A stretch of 41,786 nt of DNA, from contig JABIHA010000044.1 of assembly GCA_018649885.1 (NCBI GenBank), positions 1 through 41,786 of the forward strand, written 5' to 3'. The DNA comes from Bacteriovoracaceae bacterium (GTDB lineage: Bacteria > Bdellovibrionota > Bacteriovoracia > Bacteriovoracales > Bacteriovoracaceae). The notes under the pieces are model-generated. The model was not told where the DNA came from and did no database searches. It was given only the letters and a program-made list of their open reading frames with translations. Positions 9,719 to 18,510 of this stretch are shown here, piece after piece (positions within the stretch are counted from its first letter, which is position 1; each line of letters opens with the position of its first letter). Position numbers and translations under genes: made by a program.

Positions 9719-9743
9719 TAAAACCGATAAATTATTGGTTTTA
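9719..9743 (-). terminator. Weak AT-rich hairpin between accC and the TPR-like gene
   Basis: A 7-bp stem TAAAACC/GGTTTTA (9719-9725 with 9737-9743, 11-nt loop) lies in the 54-bp gap after accC. The stem is mostly A:T with a short T-run, so it is at best an inefficient terminator; readthrough into the downstream envelope operon is plausible. Confidence 0.3.
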
Positions 9744-9750
9744 TTAAATT

Positions 9751-11094
9751 TTAACGCAAATCTTTGGTTAGAAAGTCGGTGGCGTAATTATTTCCTATGA
9801 AGCTAGGATGCTCTAAAATTCTTTTGTGAAGACTTATATTGCTTGCGATTCCATCGAGGATCATTTCGTTAAGCGCTCTTTTCATTCGGGTAATACATTT
9901 TTCTCTATTTTCAGCCTTAACAATAATTTTCGCCAGCATTGAATCGTAATACGGTGAAATCCTGTAGCCTGAATAGATGAAATCATCAACCCTAACCCCA
10001 ATACCACCCGGCCGATAATATTGGTCAATCTTTCCAGGGCAAGGAAGAGAAGTCACAGGGTCTTCTGCGTTTATTCGACACTCCATAGTGTGCCCTGTGA
10101 ATTTAATATCACTTTGCTTATATTTTAATTTTCCACCCCAAGCCACTCTAATTTGCTCAGCTATTAAATCGATTCCTGTGCGCTCTTCAGTAATTGGGTG
10201 CTCAACCTGAATCCGGGTATTCATCTCCATGAAATAGAATTGTCCCGAATCTAGATCATATAGATACTCAACAGTGCCCACAGAATCATAACCAACATGC
10301 TTAGCTAGCTTAACAGCGGAGTCACATAATTTTTTTCTAGTTTTATCATCAATACATGGAGAAGGTGATTCTTCTAAGATTTTTTGAAACCTCCGTTGAA
10401 TCGTGCAGTCTCTTTCGCCCAGATGCAGAACTGTTCCGTGCTTATCAGCTGCAATTTGAACTTCTACATGCCTTGGGTTTGTAATATATTTTTCAATAAA
10501 AAGTGTTCCGTCTCCAAAAGCAGCCCGAGCTTCTTCTTGCAGTCTAACAACTGAGCTTATGAGATTATCAATCTCATCTACTCTTTGCATTCCTCTGCCA
10601 CCACCACCCGCAGAGGCCTTTATTAAAACAGGAAAACCCATTTCCTGAACATCTTTTATTATTTCTGCCTCATCTCGACCTAAAACTCTTATAGGCTCCA
10701 AAATAGGAACTCCCGCCTCTTTTGCGATAGTTTTTGACAAAATTTTATCACCCATTTTTTCAATGCAATCTACATTGGGTCCAATAAAGGTGATATTCCA
10801 AGTCTCACAGAGCTCTGCAAATTCTCTATTTTCAGATAAAAACCCAAAGCCTGGATGAATAGCATCAGCCTCAGTAATTTCAGCGGCACTTAAAATTGAA
10901 GGAATATTTAAATAACTTAGAGCAGACTTTGCAGGGCCAATACATACTGATTCATCAGCCAGCTTTACGTGGAGAGACTCTTCATCTTCTTCAGAGTGAA
11001 CACTAACTGTCTCAATCCCAAGCTCCTTACAGGTTCTCAGAACTCTAACAGCAATTTCGCCTCTATTAGCAATAAGAATCTTTCTAAAGCCCAC
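9751..11094 (-). CDS. accC: Acetyl-CoA carboxylase, biotin carboxylase subunit
   Basis: 447 residues, the normal length for stand-alone AccC. It carboxylates biotin on BCCP using ATP and bicarbonate, the first half-reaction of malonyl-CoA synthesis. Motifs in order: KILIANRGEIAVR (N-terminus), HPGFGFLSEN, the ATP-grasp glycine loop KASAGGGGRGM near 160, RDCTIQRRFQKILEESP, and the catalytic MEMNTRIQVEHP near 289, then ECRINAEDP. The start is GTG at 11094, 4 bp after the accB stop. It is the last gene of aroQ-efp-accB-accC. No missing catalytic residues seen. Confidence 0.97.
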   Translation of the reverse strand: MGFRKILIANRGEIAVRVLRTCKELGIETVSVHSEEDEESLHVKLADESVCIGPAKSALSYLNIPSILSAAEITEADAIHPGFGFLSENREFAELCETWNITFIGPNVDCIEKMGDKILSKTIAKEAGVPILEPIRVLGRDEAEIIKDVQEMGFPVLIKASAGGGGRGMQRVDEIDNLISSVVRLQEEARAAFGDGTLFIEKYITNPRHVEVQIAADKHGTVLHLGERDCTIQRRFQKILEESPSPCIDDKTRKKLCDSAVKLAKHVGYDSVGTVEYLYDLDSGQFYFMEMNTRIQVEHPITEERTGIDLIAEQIRVAWGGKLKYKQSDIKFTGHTMECRINAEDPVTSLPCPGKIDQYYRPGGIGVRVDDFIYSGYRISPYYDSMLAKIIVKAENREKCITRMKRALNEMILDGIASNISLHKRILEHPSFIGNNYATDFLTKDLR

Positions 11095-11098
11095 TTTC

Positions 11099-11521
11099 TT
11101 AGTTCCTAATTTTGAAAAGAACTTGCCCGTACTCTACAAGGCTTTCATTTTCTGCACAGATTTCTACAATTTCGCCACTAGTTTCAGACTCAATTTCGTT
11201 CATGATCTTCATGGCCTCTAAAATACAAAGCACCTGGCCCTTAGAAACATTAGTGCCGACTTTCACATAGGGAGGCTCACCTGGAGCTCCTTGTAGGTAG
11301 AAGGTTCCCACAAATGGAGACTTAACTTCGTAGAAATTTTCGTCACTAGTAGCCGCCGCCTCTGCGCTTGCTGGAAGTGCATGTGCCATAGGCATAGCTT
11401 GAAAACTTCCCGCCCCAACTAGATCAACAGAGATTTTTTCATCTCCATTTTCATATTTTAATCTGGCCACGCCTTTTGACTGAGCTAGATCTATAAATTG
11501 TTCAAGTTTTTCTAAGTCCAT
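11099..11521 (-). CDS. accB: Biotin carboxyl carrier protein of acetyl-CoA carboxylase
   Basis: 140 residues. The C-terminal biotinyl domain contains EAMKIMNE with the biotin-accepting lysine at residue 105; the lipoyl/biotinyl fold also shows VKSPFVGTFY and the exposed-loop insertion GAPGEPPYVKVG typical of AccB. The N-terminal part (EKLEQFIDLAQSKGVARLKY) is the usual helix, joined by an Ala/Pro-rich linker. ATG at 11521 with GGAAC upstream. It lies 14 bp after efp and 4 bp before accC. Confidence 0.97.
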   Translation of the reverse strand: MDLEKLEQFIDLAQSKGVARLKYENGDEKISVDLVGAGSFQAMPMAHALPASAEAAATSDENFYEVKSPFVGTFYLQGAPGEPPYVKVGTNVSKGQVLCILEAMKIMNEIESETSGEIVEICAENESLVEYGQVLFKIRN

Positions 11522-11535
11522 TATAGTTCCAAATT

Positions 11536-12102
11536 TTAGTTTTTTACTCTTTCGACGTAATCGCCAGTTCTAGAATCAATTTTTAAAACTTCACCTTCTT
11601 TAATAAAAAGAGGGACGTTAACCTGGAGATCTGTCTCCATAATTGCTTTTTTATTGCCACCAGAAGCCGTATCACCTTTAAGACCCGGATCTGTTTGCTT
11701 TACTTTTAAGCTCACAAAATTTGGAAGGTCTATGGCGATAGGTTTTTCATTGTGATAGAGAATATTGATTCTTATTCCCTCAATTAAATAGTTTTTAGCG
11801 TCCCCAACATAATTTTCACCAAGCGTAATGGTCTCGTAGCTGGTTTGATCCATAAAGTGAAAACCTTCATGATCACCATACATAAATTCCATTTCTTTAT
11901 CTTCTAAGTCTGGCTTATCTGCAGTATCCACACCGGCCTTAAAAGTTTTTTCTAAAACTTGTCCAGTCTCTAAATTTTTTAATCTAGTTCTAACGAAAGC
12001 CGAACCCTTTCCAGGATTCACATGTTGGAAATCTACAATTTGATAAACTTTTTTCTCAAGCTCAATTTTAAGACCTTTTCTAAAGTCTGTTGTCTGAAAC
12101 AT
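11536..12102 (-). CDS. efp: Translation elongation factor P
   Basis: 188 residues from the ATG at 12102, which has AAGGA 7-8 bp upstream and gives the family's normal length; the frame stays open further upstream but that part overlaps aroQ and resembles nothing. EF-P relieves ribosome stalling at polyproline. The loop HVNPGKGSAFVRTRL places a lysine at residue 32, the site modified by beta-lysylation (EpmA) or 5-aminopentanol in other bacteria; no modifying enzyme is in this window. Three OB/KOW-like domains are as expected, ending in IDSRTGDYVERVKN. Gap to aroQ is 10 bp. Confidence 0.96.
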   Translation of the reverse strand: MFQTTDFRKGLKIELEKKVYQIVDFQHVNPGKGSAFVRTRLKNLETGQVLEKTFKAGVDTADKPDLEDKEMEFMYGDHEGFHFMDQTSYETITLGENYVGDAKNYLIEGIRINILYHNEKPIAIDLPNFVSLKVKQTDPGLKGDTASGGNKKAIMETDLQVNVPLFIKEGEVLKIDSRTGDYVERVKN

Positions 12103-12112
12103 AATCGATTCC

Positions 12113-12547
12113 TTAGCATAGCTTAGACAATGCATAAGCTGCGTTGCCGTAAACGCTGTAATTGGGACCACACATTATCACGTCACATGCCCCCCCCGTC
12201 AATAATTCTTGGCGAGCACCCTCACGTTTAAAAACGTTGGAAATATGAACTTCGGCAATAGGAATTTTAAGAATTTTGAGAGCGTCAAATAAGGCCAAGC
12301 TAGTATGACTATAAGCACCTGGATTAATGATCAAGCCAACATACTCAGAATCCACTAACTCGTGAATTTTAGTGACTATTTCACCTTCTGAATTGGATTG
12401 AAACCAAGTCAGTTCAAGCTTAAATTTCTGCGCCTCAAGCTGAGTTTCACTTTCAATTTCAGCTAGAGTCTTGGCACCATAAACATCAGGTTCACGCACC
12501 CCGAGCATGTTAAGATTGGGGCCATTAATAATGAGAATTTTCGCCAC
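12113..12547 (-). CDS. aroQ: Type II 3-dehydroquinate dehydratase
   Basis: 144 residues, typical of the small dodecameric type II enzyme that converts 3-dehydroquinate to 3-dehydroshikimate. Motifs: IINGPNLNMLGVREPDVYG with the catalytic tyrosine at 23, FQSNSEGEIV, INPGAYSHTSLALFDAL, and AEVHISNVFKRE. Start is GTG at 12547 behind an excellent AGGGGGAA site. It leads an aroQ-efp-accBC operon. Oddity: a run of eight G residues on the coding strand (12190-12197) encodes TGGA near the C-terminus and could be slippage-prone. Confidence 0.96.
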   Translation of the reverse strand: MAKILIINGPNLNMLGVREPDVYGAKTLAEIESETQLEAQKFKLELTWFQSNSEGEIVTKIHELVDSEYVGLIINPGAYSHTSLALFDALKILKIPIAEVHISNVFKREGARQELLTGGACDVIMCGPNYSVYGNAAYALSKLC

Positions 12548-12560
12548 TTTTCCCCCTAAT

Positions 12561-13637
12561 TTATCTAAACTCTAGGGCCCTCGCCCTCAACTTATCTAAA
12601 AACGAGTCAAACTTGGCCCGGATCTCTGTCGCCACTAATTTCTTTGGATTTACTCTTTTATCGTAGGCTTCCATTAACTCTAGGTGACCTTCTTTAGCAG
12701 CCGGAGCCTTCATATCACCTTGGAGTCTTCTCACTTCTTCAAGCTTAGTAATGGATCTCTCATCACCTGGGTTGAGCTCAAGAATTTTCTCTAAAACCTC
12801 TATCGCCTTATCAAAATGTCTTTGATTGCAGTAAAGATCAACAAGAGTGTGGGTCACAACAGGTGGGCCCTCTTCTTCGATCAAAAGGCCTCTATCCTTT
12901 GAAGACGAGCCCATCTCAGCGGCTTGTTCGCCGAAACTTTCTTCTGGAATACTATCTAGCTCTTGAAATTCGAAGTCCGTTTCTTTTTCTGTTTGCTCTT
13001 CCTCAATTTGCTCAAGGTGAGCGCTGGTATGAACAATATCATCAAACTCGGGAGTAATTGGCCCACTTCCTATCTCCCAATCACTTTCACTGGCAGACGA
13101 TATCTCTTGTTCACTTTTTTCCGTAGACTTAAAATCAACTTGAACCCAATCGTCATCATCTGATTCAGCGGGCAGGCTCACTTGCTCAGGATCCCCTATC
13201 ATTTCATATTCACCAGAGATATCTCGTTCAAGAACGGCAACCTCAGTACTTACCGCCTCATCCCTAGGGTTTAAAAACATTAAGTACTTATAGGTCTCCA
13301 GTGCCTCATCAAAATGGCCCAGGTTCTTGCAAATTTCAGCAAAGAGTTTTTGAAGCCTAATATTTTCAAGATTTTCTGAAACAAAAGGACGGAGTGTACT
13401 GTAGGCAGCCTCATACTGTGATTTATCTGTATAGCAAGCGGCAAGACCCAAGTAGCCCATCATATAGGTAGGATGCAACTTAATGCCGTCCCTTAGAATT
13501 TTCAGTGATTCTTCGACCATCCCAATTTTTCGGTAGGCCTCAGCAAGAGGTGCAAAAACTCTAGACCCAGGATTATCCTTTAGGGCCTTCTCGTATTTTA
13601 ATAAGATGGGAGATCTATCCCGTTGTTTTTGTACCAT
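12561..13637 (-). CDS. TPR-repeat protein of the pilus/aro region
   Basis: 358 residues, no signal peptide. TPR units are recognisable at about residues 20-130 (for example SRVFAPLAEAYRKIGMVEES, and HFDEALETYKYLMFLNPRDE) and again at 265-305 (THTLVDLYCNQRHFDKAIEV). An acidic, Ser/Glu-rich linker separates the two blocks. The C-terminus is helical and basic. Function is unknown; similar TPR proteins act as scaffolds. It lies 48 bp after pilQ and 13 bp before aroQ. No good ribosome-binding site is seen, and a TATAGT box (13644-13649) lies only 6 bp from the ATG, so the gene may also be made from a leaderless transcript. Confidence 0.7.
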   Translation of the reverse strand: MVQKQRDRSPILLKYEKALKDNPGSRVFAPLAEAYRKIGMVEESLKILRDGIKLHPTYMMGYLGLAACYTDKSQYEAAYSTLRPFVSENLENIRLQKLFAEICKNLGHFDEALETYKYLMFLNPRDEAVSTEVAVLERDISGEYEMIGDPEQVSLPAESDDDDWVQVDFKSTEKSEQEISSASESDWEIGSGPITPEFDDIVHTSAHLEQIEEEQTEKETDFEFQELDSIPEESFGEQAAEMGSSSKDRGLLIEEEGPPVVTHTLVDLYCNQRHFDKAIEVLEKILELNPGDERSITKLEEVRRLQGDMKAPAAKEGHLELMEAYDKRVNPKKLVATEIRAKFDSFLDKLRARALEFR

Positions 13638-13685
13638 GTCTAAACTATAGCAAAGTAGATGAAAATTCCGTAGCTAAATGTTTTG

Positions 13686-15506
13686 TTAAGCGTCGCCTTC
13701 ACGTTCTGAAAGGCCTGCAGCCTCTTGATTGATTACCCGCGGAGTAATAAAGATAATCAACTCACTTTTCTTTCTCGCCGGATTGAAAGGAGTCCTAAAA
13801 ATCCAGCCAAGAAGTGGAAGATCCTTTAAAAATGGCACCCCACTGTGAGACTCAGTCCTTGAATATTGATAGAGCCCACCTAAAACAATGGTTGAACCGT
13901 TATCTACTAGAACATTAGTTTTGATTTTTCTCTCATTCACATCAGGTGGAGCGTCAGCATCAGGTCTGGTACCTGTAAAACCCGATTTCGTCAGATCGAC
14001 GTCCATGATAATGGAGCCGTCATTCGTGACCTTAGGAGTAACCTTGAGGTCAATTGTAGCTGAGATTTGCTGCCATGACTGGATCGTCTCGCCGTCTTCA
14101 ACGGTAGTGACCTTAAAACTTGTGGTGTCATTATTGGTTAAGTTCGCTTCTTTATTATTTTGAGCAATTACCTTTGGTGAAGAAACGATTTTACCTTTTG
14201 ATTCACTTTCCATCAGTTGAAGGGTGAAATCGAGGTTCAGAAGTCTTTTGAAAACAGCAATGTTGAAGCCGAAGAAATTTCTTGTTGTATCACCAATTGT
14301 TGGAGCTGTTGAAAAAGTAAAGCCTGGTCCAGAATCAACATCTTCAGTGGCAGACCTAAGATTATTTATAGGGGTTATGGGATCATACCCAAATGAGAGA
14401 CCTTGTTGAAGGCCGATCTCTTGTCTAAACTCTTCATTGGCCTCAACCACTTTAGCTTCAATCAAAATTTGAGGTGTTTGAGTATCGAGAACTTCAATAA
14501 TTTTCTTCATTTTTTCAATAACATCAACAGTGTCTTTCACGATAATATTATTTGTCCTGGCATCCATCTTGATAGTTCCACGATCGCCCGTTTGATAATC
14601 TTTTAAAATATCAGATAGGTCTTTTAACTCCGAGAAACTAATAGGGAAAATTTTTGTCACAAGGGGTTCTAGTCTTTCATTGAGCTTTTCAGCTTCAACC
14701 TCAACCTTTTTCTCTTGGGTAGCCTTTTGAAGAGTTGTGATCATAAGTATATTGCCATTTTTATTGGCCACTAATTTACCTAAATCTAAAACTGTATCTA
14801 GTGCTTGGTCCCAGGGAACATTCACCATATTAAGGGTATATGGAGGAAGCTTTGTCACCTCGGAATCCCAGATAATATTAAAACCCGAAGAAATAGAAAT
14901 CATATTTAAAATTTCTGGGATCGTTACATTGTTAACCCTGAAAGATATTTTCTTCCCAATATATTTTTTGGCACCAGATTGAGTGAGGTTATCAAGAATA
15001 TCTTCAACAGACTCTGACTTAGGGATATGAACAAGTGCATTTTGCTGGCCTTGAGCCACTACTTTCTCAAGCGTTTTTCCATCAGTTACAGACTTATTAG
15101 AAAAAACTCCAAACCTGTTCTCGATAGCTAAAACTATTTTATTACCATCTGTTTTTAACATTGACCTGACATTGTCACGAAGTTGAATGGCTATTCTAAG
15201 ATCTTTTTTCTTACCAGGCTTTTTGTAAGGAGAAATAAAAACAACAGCACCTGAAAACTCCGATGTATCAAAAGGTCTTAGAATTTTACCATCAGCCGTC
15301 ACATCTTCTATATCAAGTATGATTTGTTTATCTTCAGTAACGTGAAACTTCTTGGCCTTGACACCTATTTTATCTAGTTCAATTTGAACGTAACTCGTCT
15401 CCCCTTTTTGGAAGAAATTAATATTTTTCATCTCAAAGGAGTGCGCAGAGAAAGCCATTAAGGATAGAAATACTAAGGCACTTGTTTGAAAAATTCCTTT
15501 TTTCAT
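13686..15506 (-). CDS. pilQ: Type IV pilus outer-membrane secretin PilQ
   Basis: 606 residues. Signal peptide 1-23, one AMIN domain (about 25-130) that would bind peptidoglycan, an STN/N0 domain (about 190-255, ISFRVNNVTIPEILNMIS), NolW-type N1 segments (about 265-350, TNNIIVKDTVDVIEKMK) and the secretin domain to the end, including VPFLKDLPLLGWIFRT. PilQ is the outer-membrane pore for the pilus fibre. Only one AMIN domain is seen, so the protein is shorter than many PilQ. ATG at 15506 with AGGGG. Last of the pilM-N-O-P-Q set, 96 bp after pilP. Confidence 0.96.
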   Translation of the reverse strand: MKKGIFQTSALVFLSLMAFSAHSFEMKNINFFQKGETSYVQIELDKIGVKAKKFHVTEDKQIILDIEDVTADGKILRPFDTSEFSGAVVFISPYKKPGKKKDLRIAIQLRDNVRSMLKTDGNKIVLAIENRFGVFSNKSVTDGKTLEKVVAQGQQNALVHIPKSESVEDILDNLTQSGAKKYIGKKISFRVNNVTIPEILNMISISSGFNIIWDSEVTKLPPYTLNMVNVPWDQALDTVLDLGKLVANKNGNILMITTLQKATQEKKVEVEAEKLNERLEPLVTKIFPISFSELKDLSDILKDYQTGDRGTIKMDARTNNIIVKDTVDVIEKMKKIIEVLDTQTPQILIEAKVVEANEEFRQEIGLQQGLSFGYDPITPINNLRSATEDVDSGPGFTFSTAPTIGDTTRNFFGFNIAVFKRLLNLDFTLQLMESESKGKIVSSPKVIAQNNKEANLTNNDTTSFKVTTVEDGETIQSWQQISATIDLKVTPKVTNDGSIIMDVDLTKSGFTGTRPDADAPPDVNERKIKTNVLVDNGSTIVLGGLYQYSRTESHSGVPFLKDLPLLGWIFRTPFNPARKKSELIIFITPRVINQEAAGLSEREGDA

Positions 15507-15602
15507 CGATGTCCCCTCATGGAACGAGTAAAATATTTGAAAGACGGTCCCACACTTATGATATCAGTAATTTGGAAATAAAAAAAGAATTTGTTTAGGG
15601 AG

Positions 15603-16064
15603 CTATTTTTGAGAAATTGGAATTACAGTTTCAAGATACTCTTCTTGACCATAAACGTTGACTATTCTTTCAACCAGTACAATTCCCGCAGGAAGAATGG
15701 CCTTTAATTCGGCGGCTTCAATCCCAAGCTTCATCCCCTCTTCTAAAATAAATGTCTCTTTCTTATCTCCGATCCGTGCGATAGCCTTTCTATTTTTCCC
15801 TACTAAAATTCCAATGATTTTAATTTCATTGAGCTTTACTTGCCCAATTTTTGGCACATTGCTATATTCATTGCCAATGACAATCCCCTTTCCTTCACCA
15901 CCTTTTTTGGTTACTCCTGTATTAATGGGAGCCCTAAAAGGATCGCGTAAACTAAAGGGGTTTTTCAGCTTACTTTTTCCTTTAAAAAAATTTTCAAGGC
16001 TTGGGGCAGATTTAGCTCCAAAAGAAAATAAAGACAATACTGTGATCGTTATGAAAAACCTCAT
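15603..16064 (-). CDS. pilP: PilP-like pilus alignment protein
   Basis: 153 residues with an N-terminal signal sequence (MRFFITITVLSLFSFGAKSA). The region from NPFSLRDPFRAPI to ETVIPISQK matches PilP: the proline-rich DPFR segment followed by a small beta-domain (LNEIKIIGILVG, KKETFILEEGMKLG). PilP links PilNO to the PilQ secretin. Typical PilP is a lipoprotein, but no lipobox cysteine is present here, so it looks like a type I-cleaved or inner-membrane-tethered protein. Its ATG overlaps the pilO stop by 4 bp. Confidence 0.85.
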   Translation of the reverse strand: MRFFITITVLSLFSFGAKSAPSLENFFKGKSKLKNPFSLRDPFRAPINTGVTKKGGEGKGIVIGNEYSNVPKIGQVKLNEIKIIGILVGKNRKAIARIGDKKETFILEEGMKLGIEAAELKAILPAGIVLVERIVNVYGQEEYLETVIPISQK

Positions 16065-16759
16065 CTTTTCTTTTTCCTTTTACCTTTTTTCTTTCTTCTC
16101 TTTTTCTTTGCCGCTTTCTGCAGCTCCTTTCTTTTACGGTCCTCAGTTGCTTTGAGTTGTTTTTCAACCTCTCTTTCAACTGACTTGGAGTCTTCTACAT
16201 GACGAGGGTTATAACGGTAAGCCTCAAGGTAAGCAGTCAGGTTAATCATGGTAAAACGCCCTCTTTGAGGCTCCTTTGGCGTTTCAATTGTCATTGCTTC
16301 TATATTGTAAAGCCGACTTAAAAGCTTAACTCGTTCGAAAAAAACTAAAAATTGTAAATGCGTTCCAATCGCTTTCATTTGGTATTGTTTCGAAATAAAA
16401 AAGCCATTTTCCTTTGCTTTTCCAGGTGTAAAGGTCGCATTTTTTATATTTAAAATATTGGCCTGTTTAGTAAAGGTATCTAGGATATCAGTATCAAGTA
16501 ACACTTCAGGAAGCTGTTTTTGAACAGTTTCGATTTGACTTGTTACTTCCCCTATTCTTTTTCGAAAAACCTCGATTTGATCTTGGACACTTTTAGATTT
16601 TTTAATAGAGCTCTTTAACTTTTTTATCTTCGATCTAATGGGAGGGATTCCCCCTTCAGCCTGCACGACTTTTTGCAATTCCTCCTCGTAACCCATATAA
16701 AGCCCATAACCTATATAGGCCATGAGTAATAAAGGTAGTAATTTTATTAAGGAGCCCAT
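16061..16759 (-). CDS. pilO: PilO-like pilus alignment protein
   Basis: 232 residues. One N-terminal membrane segment (about 5-20), a coiled-coil region about 40-90, then a ferredoxin-like domain (for example AIGTHLQFLVFFERVKLLSR). PilO pairs with PilN in the periplasm. The protein ends in a long Lys/Arg-rich tail of about 30 residues, which is unusual; the purine-rich DNA for this tail also supplies the ribosome-binding site of pilP (AAGGAAAAAG). It begins 2 bp after pilN and overlaps pilP by 4 bp. Confidence 0.88.
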   Translation of the reverse strand: MGSLIKLLPLLLMAYIGYGLYMGYEEELQKVVQAEGGIPPIRSKIKKLKSSIKKSKSVQDQIEVFRKRIGEVTSQIETVQKQLPEVLLDTDILDTFTKQANILNIKNATFTPGKAKENGFFISKQYQMKAIGTHLQFLVFFERVKLLSRLYNIEAMTIETPKEPQRGRFTMINLTAYLEAYRYNPRHVEDSKSVEREVEKQLKATEDRKRKELQKAAKKKRRKKKGKRKKKR

Positions 16760-16761
16760 CT

Positions 16762-17361
16762 TTATTCAAACCTTGATACTTTTCCAAGTATCTTAAATGC
16801 TTCTGTTCTGGTTTGTGTTTCCTTGTCTATTTCTGTTTTAGTCCCATCAAGACGTAAATCTCTATTAAAGAAAATCGAACTTCTTAAACTCTCTAAAAAT
16901 ATTCCAATACTTTTATAGCTTAAGCTCTTTCCAATAATTTCAAAGTTTGTTCCTTTAAATGAAAGATTTGAAATCCACAAATCACTTGGTACATTTTTAG
17001 AAATATAGAGCATGATGCTTTGTGGGTTTTTCTTTTGAGCTAGAATTTTCCTGACAACATCTAGTCTGCTTTTCAGTTTTTTTTCTATAATCTGAAATTT
17101 TGAAATTTCTTTGTCTAACCCTCTTAACTTGGAATATTGAGACGTTAGCTTTTTTTTCTCCTTCGAGAGCACCTTTTGTTCTTCCGTCGCTGCTTTCATT
17201 CTTTCTTCGAGTAATAGATCAAAAATATGAGAGTTCCCATCCCACATGATAAAAAGAAGTAAGGGAGCAATAAACTTCCAGTTAATTTGTTTAATATCAA
17301 CACCCATAACAATGGTGTTAACTTGCTGCTTTTTCTTTTCAATGAGATTTACTTTTATCAT
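16762..17361 (-). CDS. pilN: PilN-like pilus alignment protein
   Basis: 199 residues. The N-terminal MIKVNLIEKKK corresponds to the cytoplasmic PilN motif that docks into PilM. A membrane segment lies around 28-42, then a coiled coil (EEQKVLSKEKKKLTSQYSKL), then a ferredoxin-like periplasmic domain including LWISNLSFKGTNFEIIGKS. Start and stop overlap with pilM by 1 bp (TAATG), indicating translational coupling. Confidence 0.9.
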   Translation of the reverse strand: MIKVNLIEKKKQQVNTIVMGVDIKQINWKFIAPLLLFIMWDGNSHIFDLLLEERMKAATEEQKVLSKEKKKLTSQYSKLRGLDKEISKFQIIEKKLKSRLDVVRKILAQKKNPQSIMLYISKNVPSDLWISNLSFKGTNFEIIGKSLSYKSIGIFLESLRSSIFFNRDLRLDGTKTEIDKETQTRTEAFKILGKVSRFE

Positions 17362-18458
17362 TAAAAATTTCTCGCGGCTAAGCCCATGGCCACTACTCCG
17401 TGGGTTGCTATTATTTCAATCGCTTCCTGACTAAAAGATCTTTTATTATAATCAATTTTCAAAAAGGGATCGAAAACATGGATTTTACAATTGAGAGTTG
17501 TTTCTAAACCTTCCTTTAACCCAGGGGTCATACAGGCACCACCCGTAAGAAAACATTTATCCACTTCGTCATCAGATGAGGCTGTTAGAAAAAATCCAAG
17601 TACCTTTCTAATTTCTGCAAAATATACGTCAAGACTACTTTGAATGATTTCTAATATTTCTTCAGGGTAATTTCCATTTTCATCGCCAAGTGTTTTTAGA
17701 TCTTCGGCTTCTACATAATTGAGACCCATTTGACGCTGAATTTCTTCAGTAATCATATAGCCACCGATATTGAGCTCTCTTGTAAAAACTAATACTCCAA
17801 ACTTGTAAACTGATACTTTAGTAGATTGGGCTCCAAACTCAATTAAAACATTATTGACACTGGCATCTTTTCCATTGAGTACAATGTGCTCAAATACATT
17901 TGCTGTAGCCAACAAATTGAGATCAACGACTTTCACCCGCAAGCCAATTTCTCCCAGAAGATCTTTGTAAGATTCAATCACATCTTCTCTGGCAGCAGCT
18001 ACAATGACATCCGTTCCCCCACCTTCATTTTCTCTAAGAATATCATAAGAAATAGCCGAATCATCGACACCAAAAGGGATATATTGTTCCGCCTCCCAAA
18101 ATACCTCATTTTCAATTTCTTCTTCTGAGTTGCCTGCAATTTGCAGCCTCTTTGCAATAGTATTGGGCCCAAATAATCCAAGACAAACATTGAGATTTTT
18201 AATTTTAGCTTTTTTCAAAGCTTCCTTAATGGCCTCTTTGATTTCATCAGGTTTTTGAATTTCGTCGTCAATAAGTGCGCCCTCAGGCAGCTCTTGCATG
18301 GCAAATTTTTGAAGTGCCCACTTGCTGCCTTTGGCTGCGAGCTCACAAACCTTAACTGAGCTTAGACCAATATCAATGCCCACTAAGTTCCTTGGACCAA
18401 TCTTCAGAGAATCCTTGATTAAAAAGGGAATTTCTTTTGCAAGAGAATTGAGATCCAT
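17361..18458 (-). CDS. pilM: PilM, actin-like cytoplasmic pilus assembly ATPase
   Basis: 365 residues. The FtsA/actin-like fold is marked by the phosphate-1 loop VGIDIGLSSVKVCEL (about 23-37), FWEAEQYIPF, VLIEFGAQSTKVSVY (phosphate-2) and FLTGGACMTPGLKEGLE (adenosine loop). PilM binds the PilN tail in the cytoplasm and links the alignment complex to the motors. First gene of pilMNOPQ, with its own promoter and a structured leader. Start ATG at 18458. Confidence 0.96.
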   Translation of the reverse strand: MDLNSLAKEIPFLIKDSLKIGPRNLVGIDIGLSSVKVCELAAKGSKWALQKFAMQELPEGALIDDEIQKPDEIKEAIKEALKKAKIKNLNVCLGLFGPNTIAKRLQIAGNSEEEIENEVFWEAEQYIPFGVDDSAISYDILRENEGGGTDVIVAAAREDVIESYKDLLGEIGLRVKVVDLNLLATANVFEHIVLNGKDASVNNVLIEFGAQSTKVSVYKFGVLVFTRELNIGGYMITEEIQRQMGLNYVEAEDLKTLGDENGNYPEEILEIIQSSLDVYFAEIRKVLGFFLTASSDDEVDKCFLTGGACMTPGLKEGLETTLNCKIHVFDPFLKIDYNKRSFSQEAIEIIATHGVVAMGLAARNF

Positions 18459-18475
18459 ATACCTATTACCCTAAA

Positions 18476-18504
18476 AGCACCTTCATGGTGCTGCACAGGG
18501 CACC
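18476..18504 (-). promoter_or_regulatory. Alternative hairpins in the pilM leader
   Basis: Three segments read on the minus strand as GGTGC (18504-18500), GCACC (18491-18487) and GGTGC (18481-18477). The middle one can pair with either flank, giving mutually exclusive hairpins; the second is a 6-bp stem (AGCACC/GGTGCT) followed by TTT and ends about 17 bp from the start codon. This looks like an attenuator or translational switch, from inspection only. Confidence 0.4.
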
Positions 18505-18510
18505 TATTTA

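Noticed and set aside
12103..12171. Upstream extension of EF-P by 23 residues
   Set aside because: It overlaps aroQ, lacks EF-P similarity and the internal ATG at 12102 has a good ribosome-binding site and gives the normal length.
15658..16155. 165-residue plus-strand frame opposite pilP and the pilO tail
   Set aside because: Shadow of well-supported minus-strand genes; the composition reflects the antisense of the Lys-rich tail.
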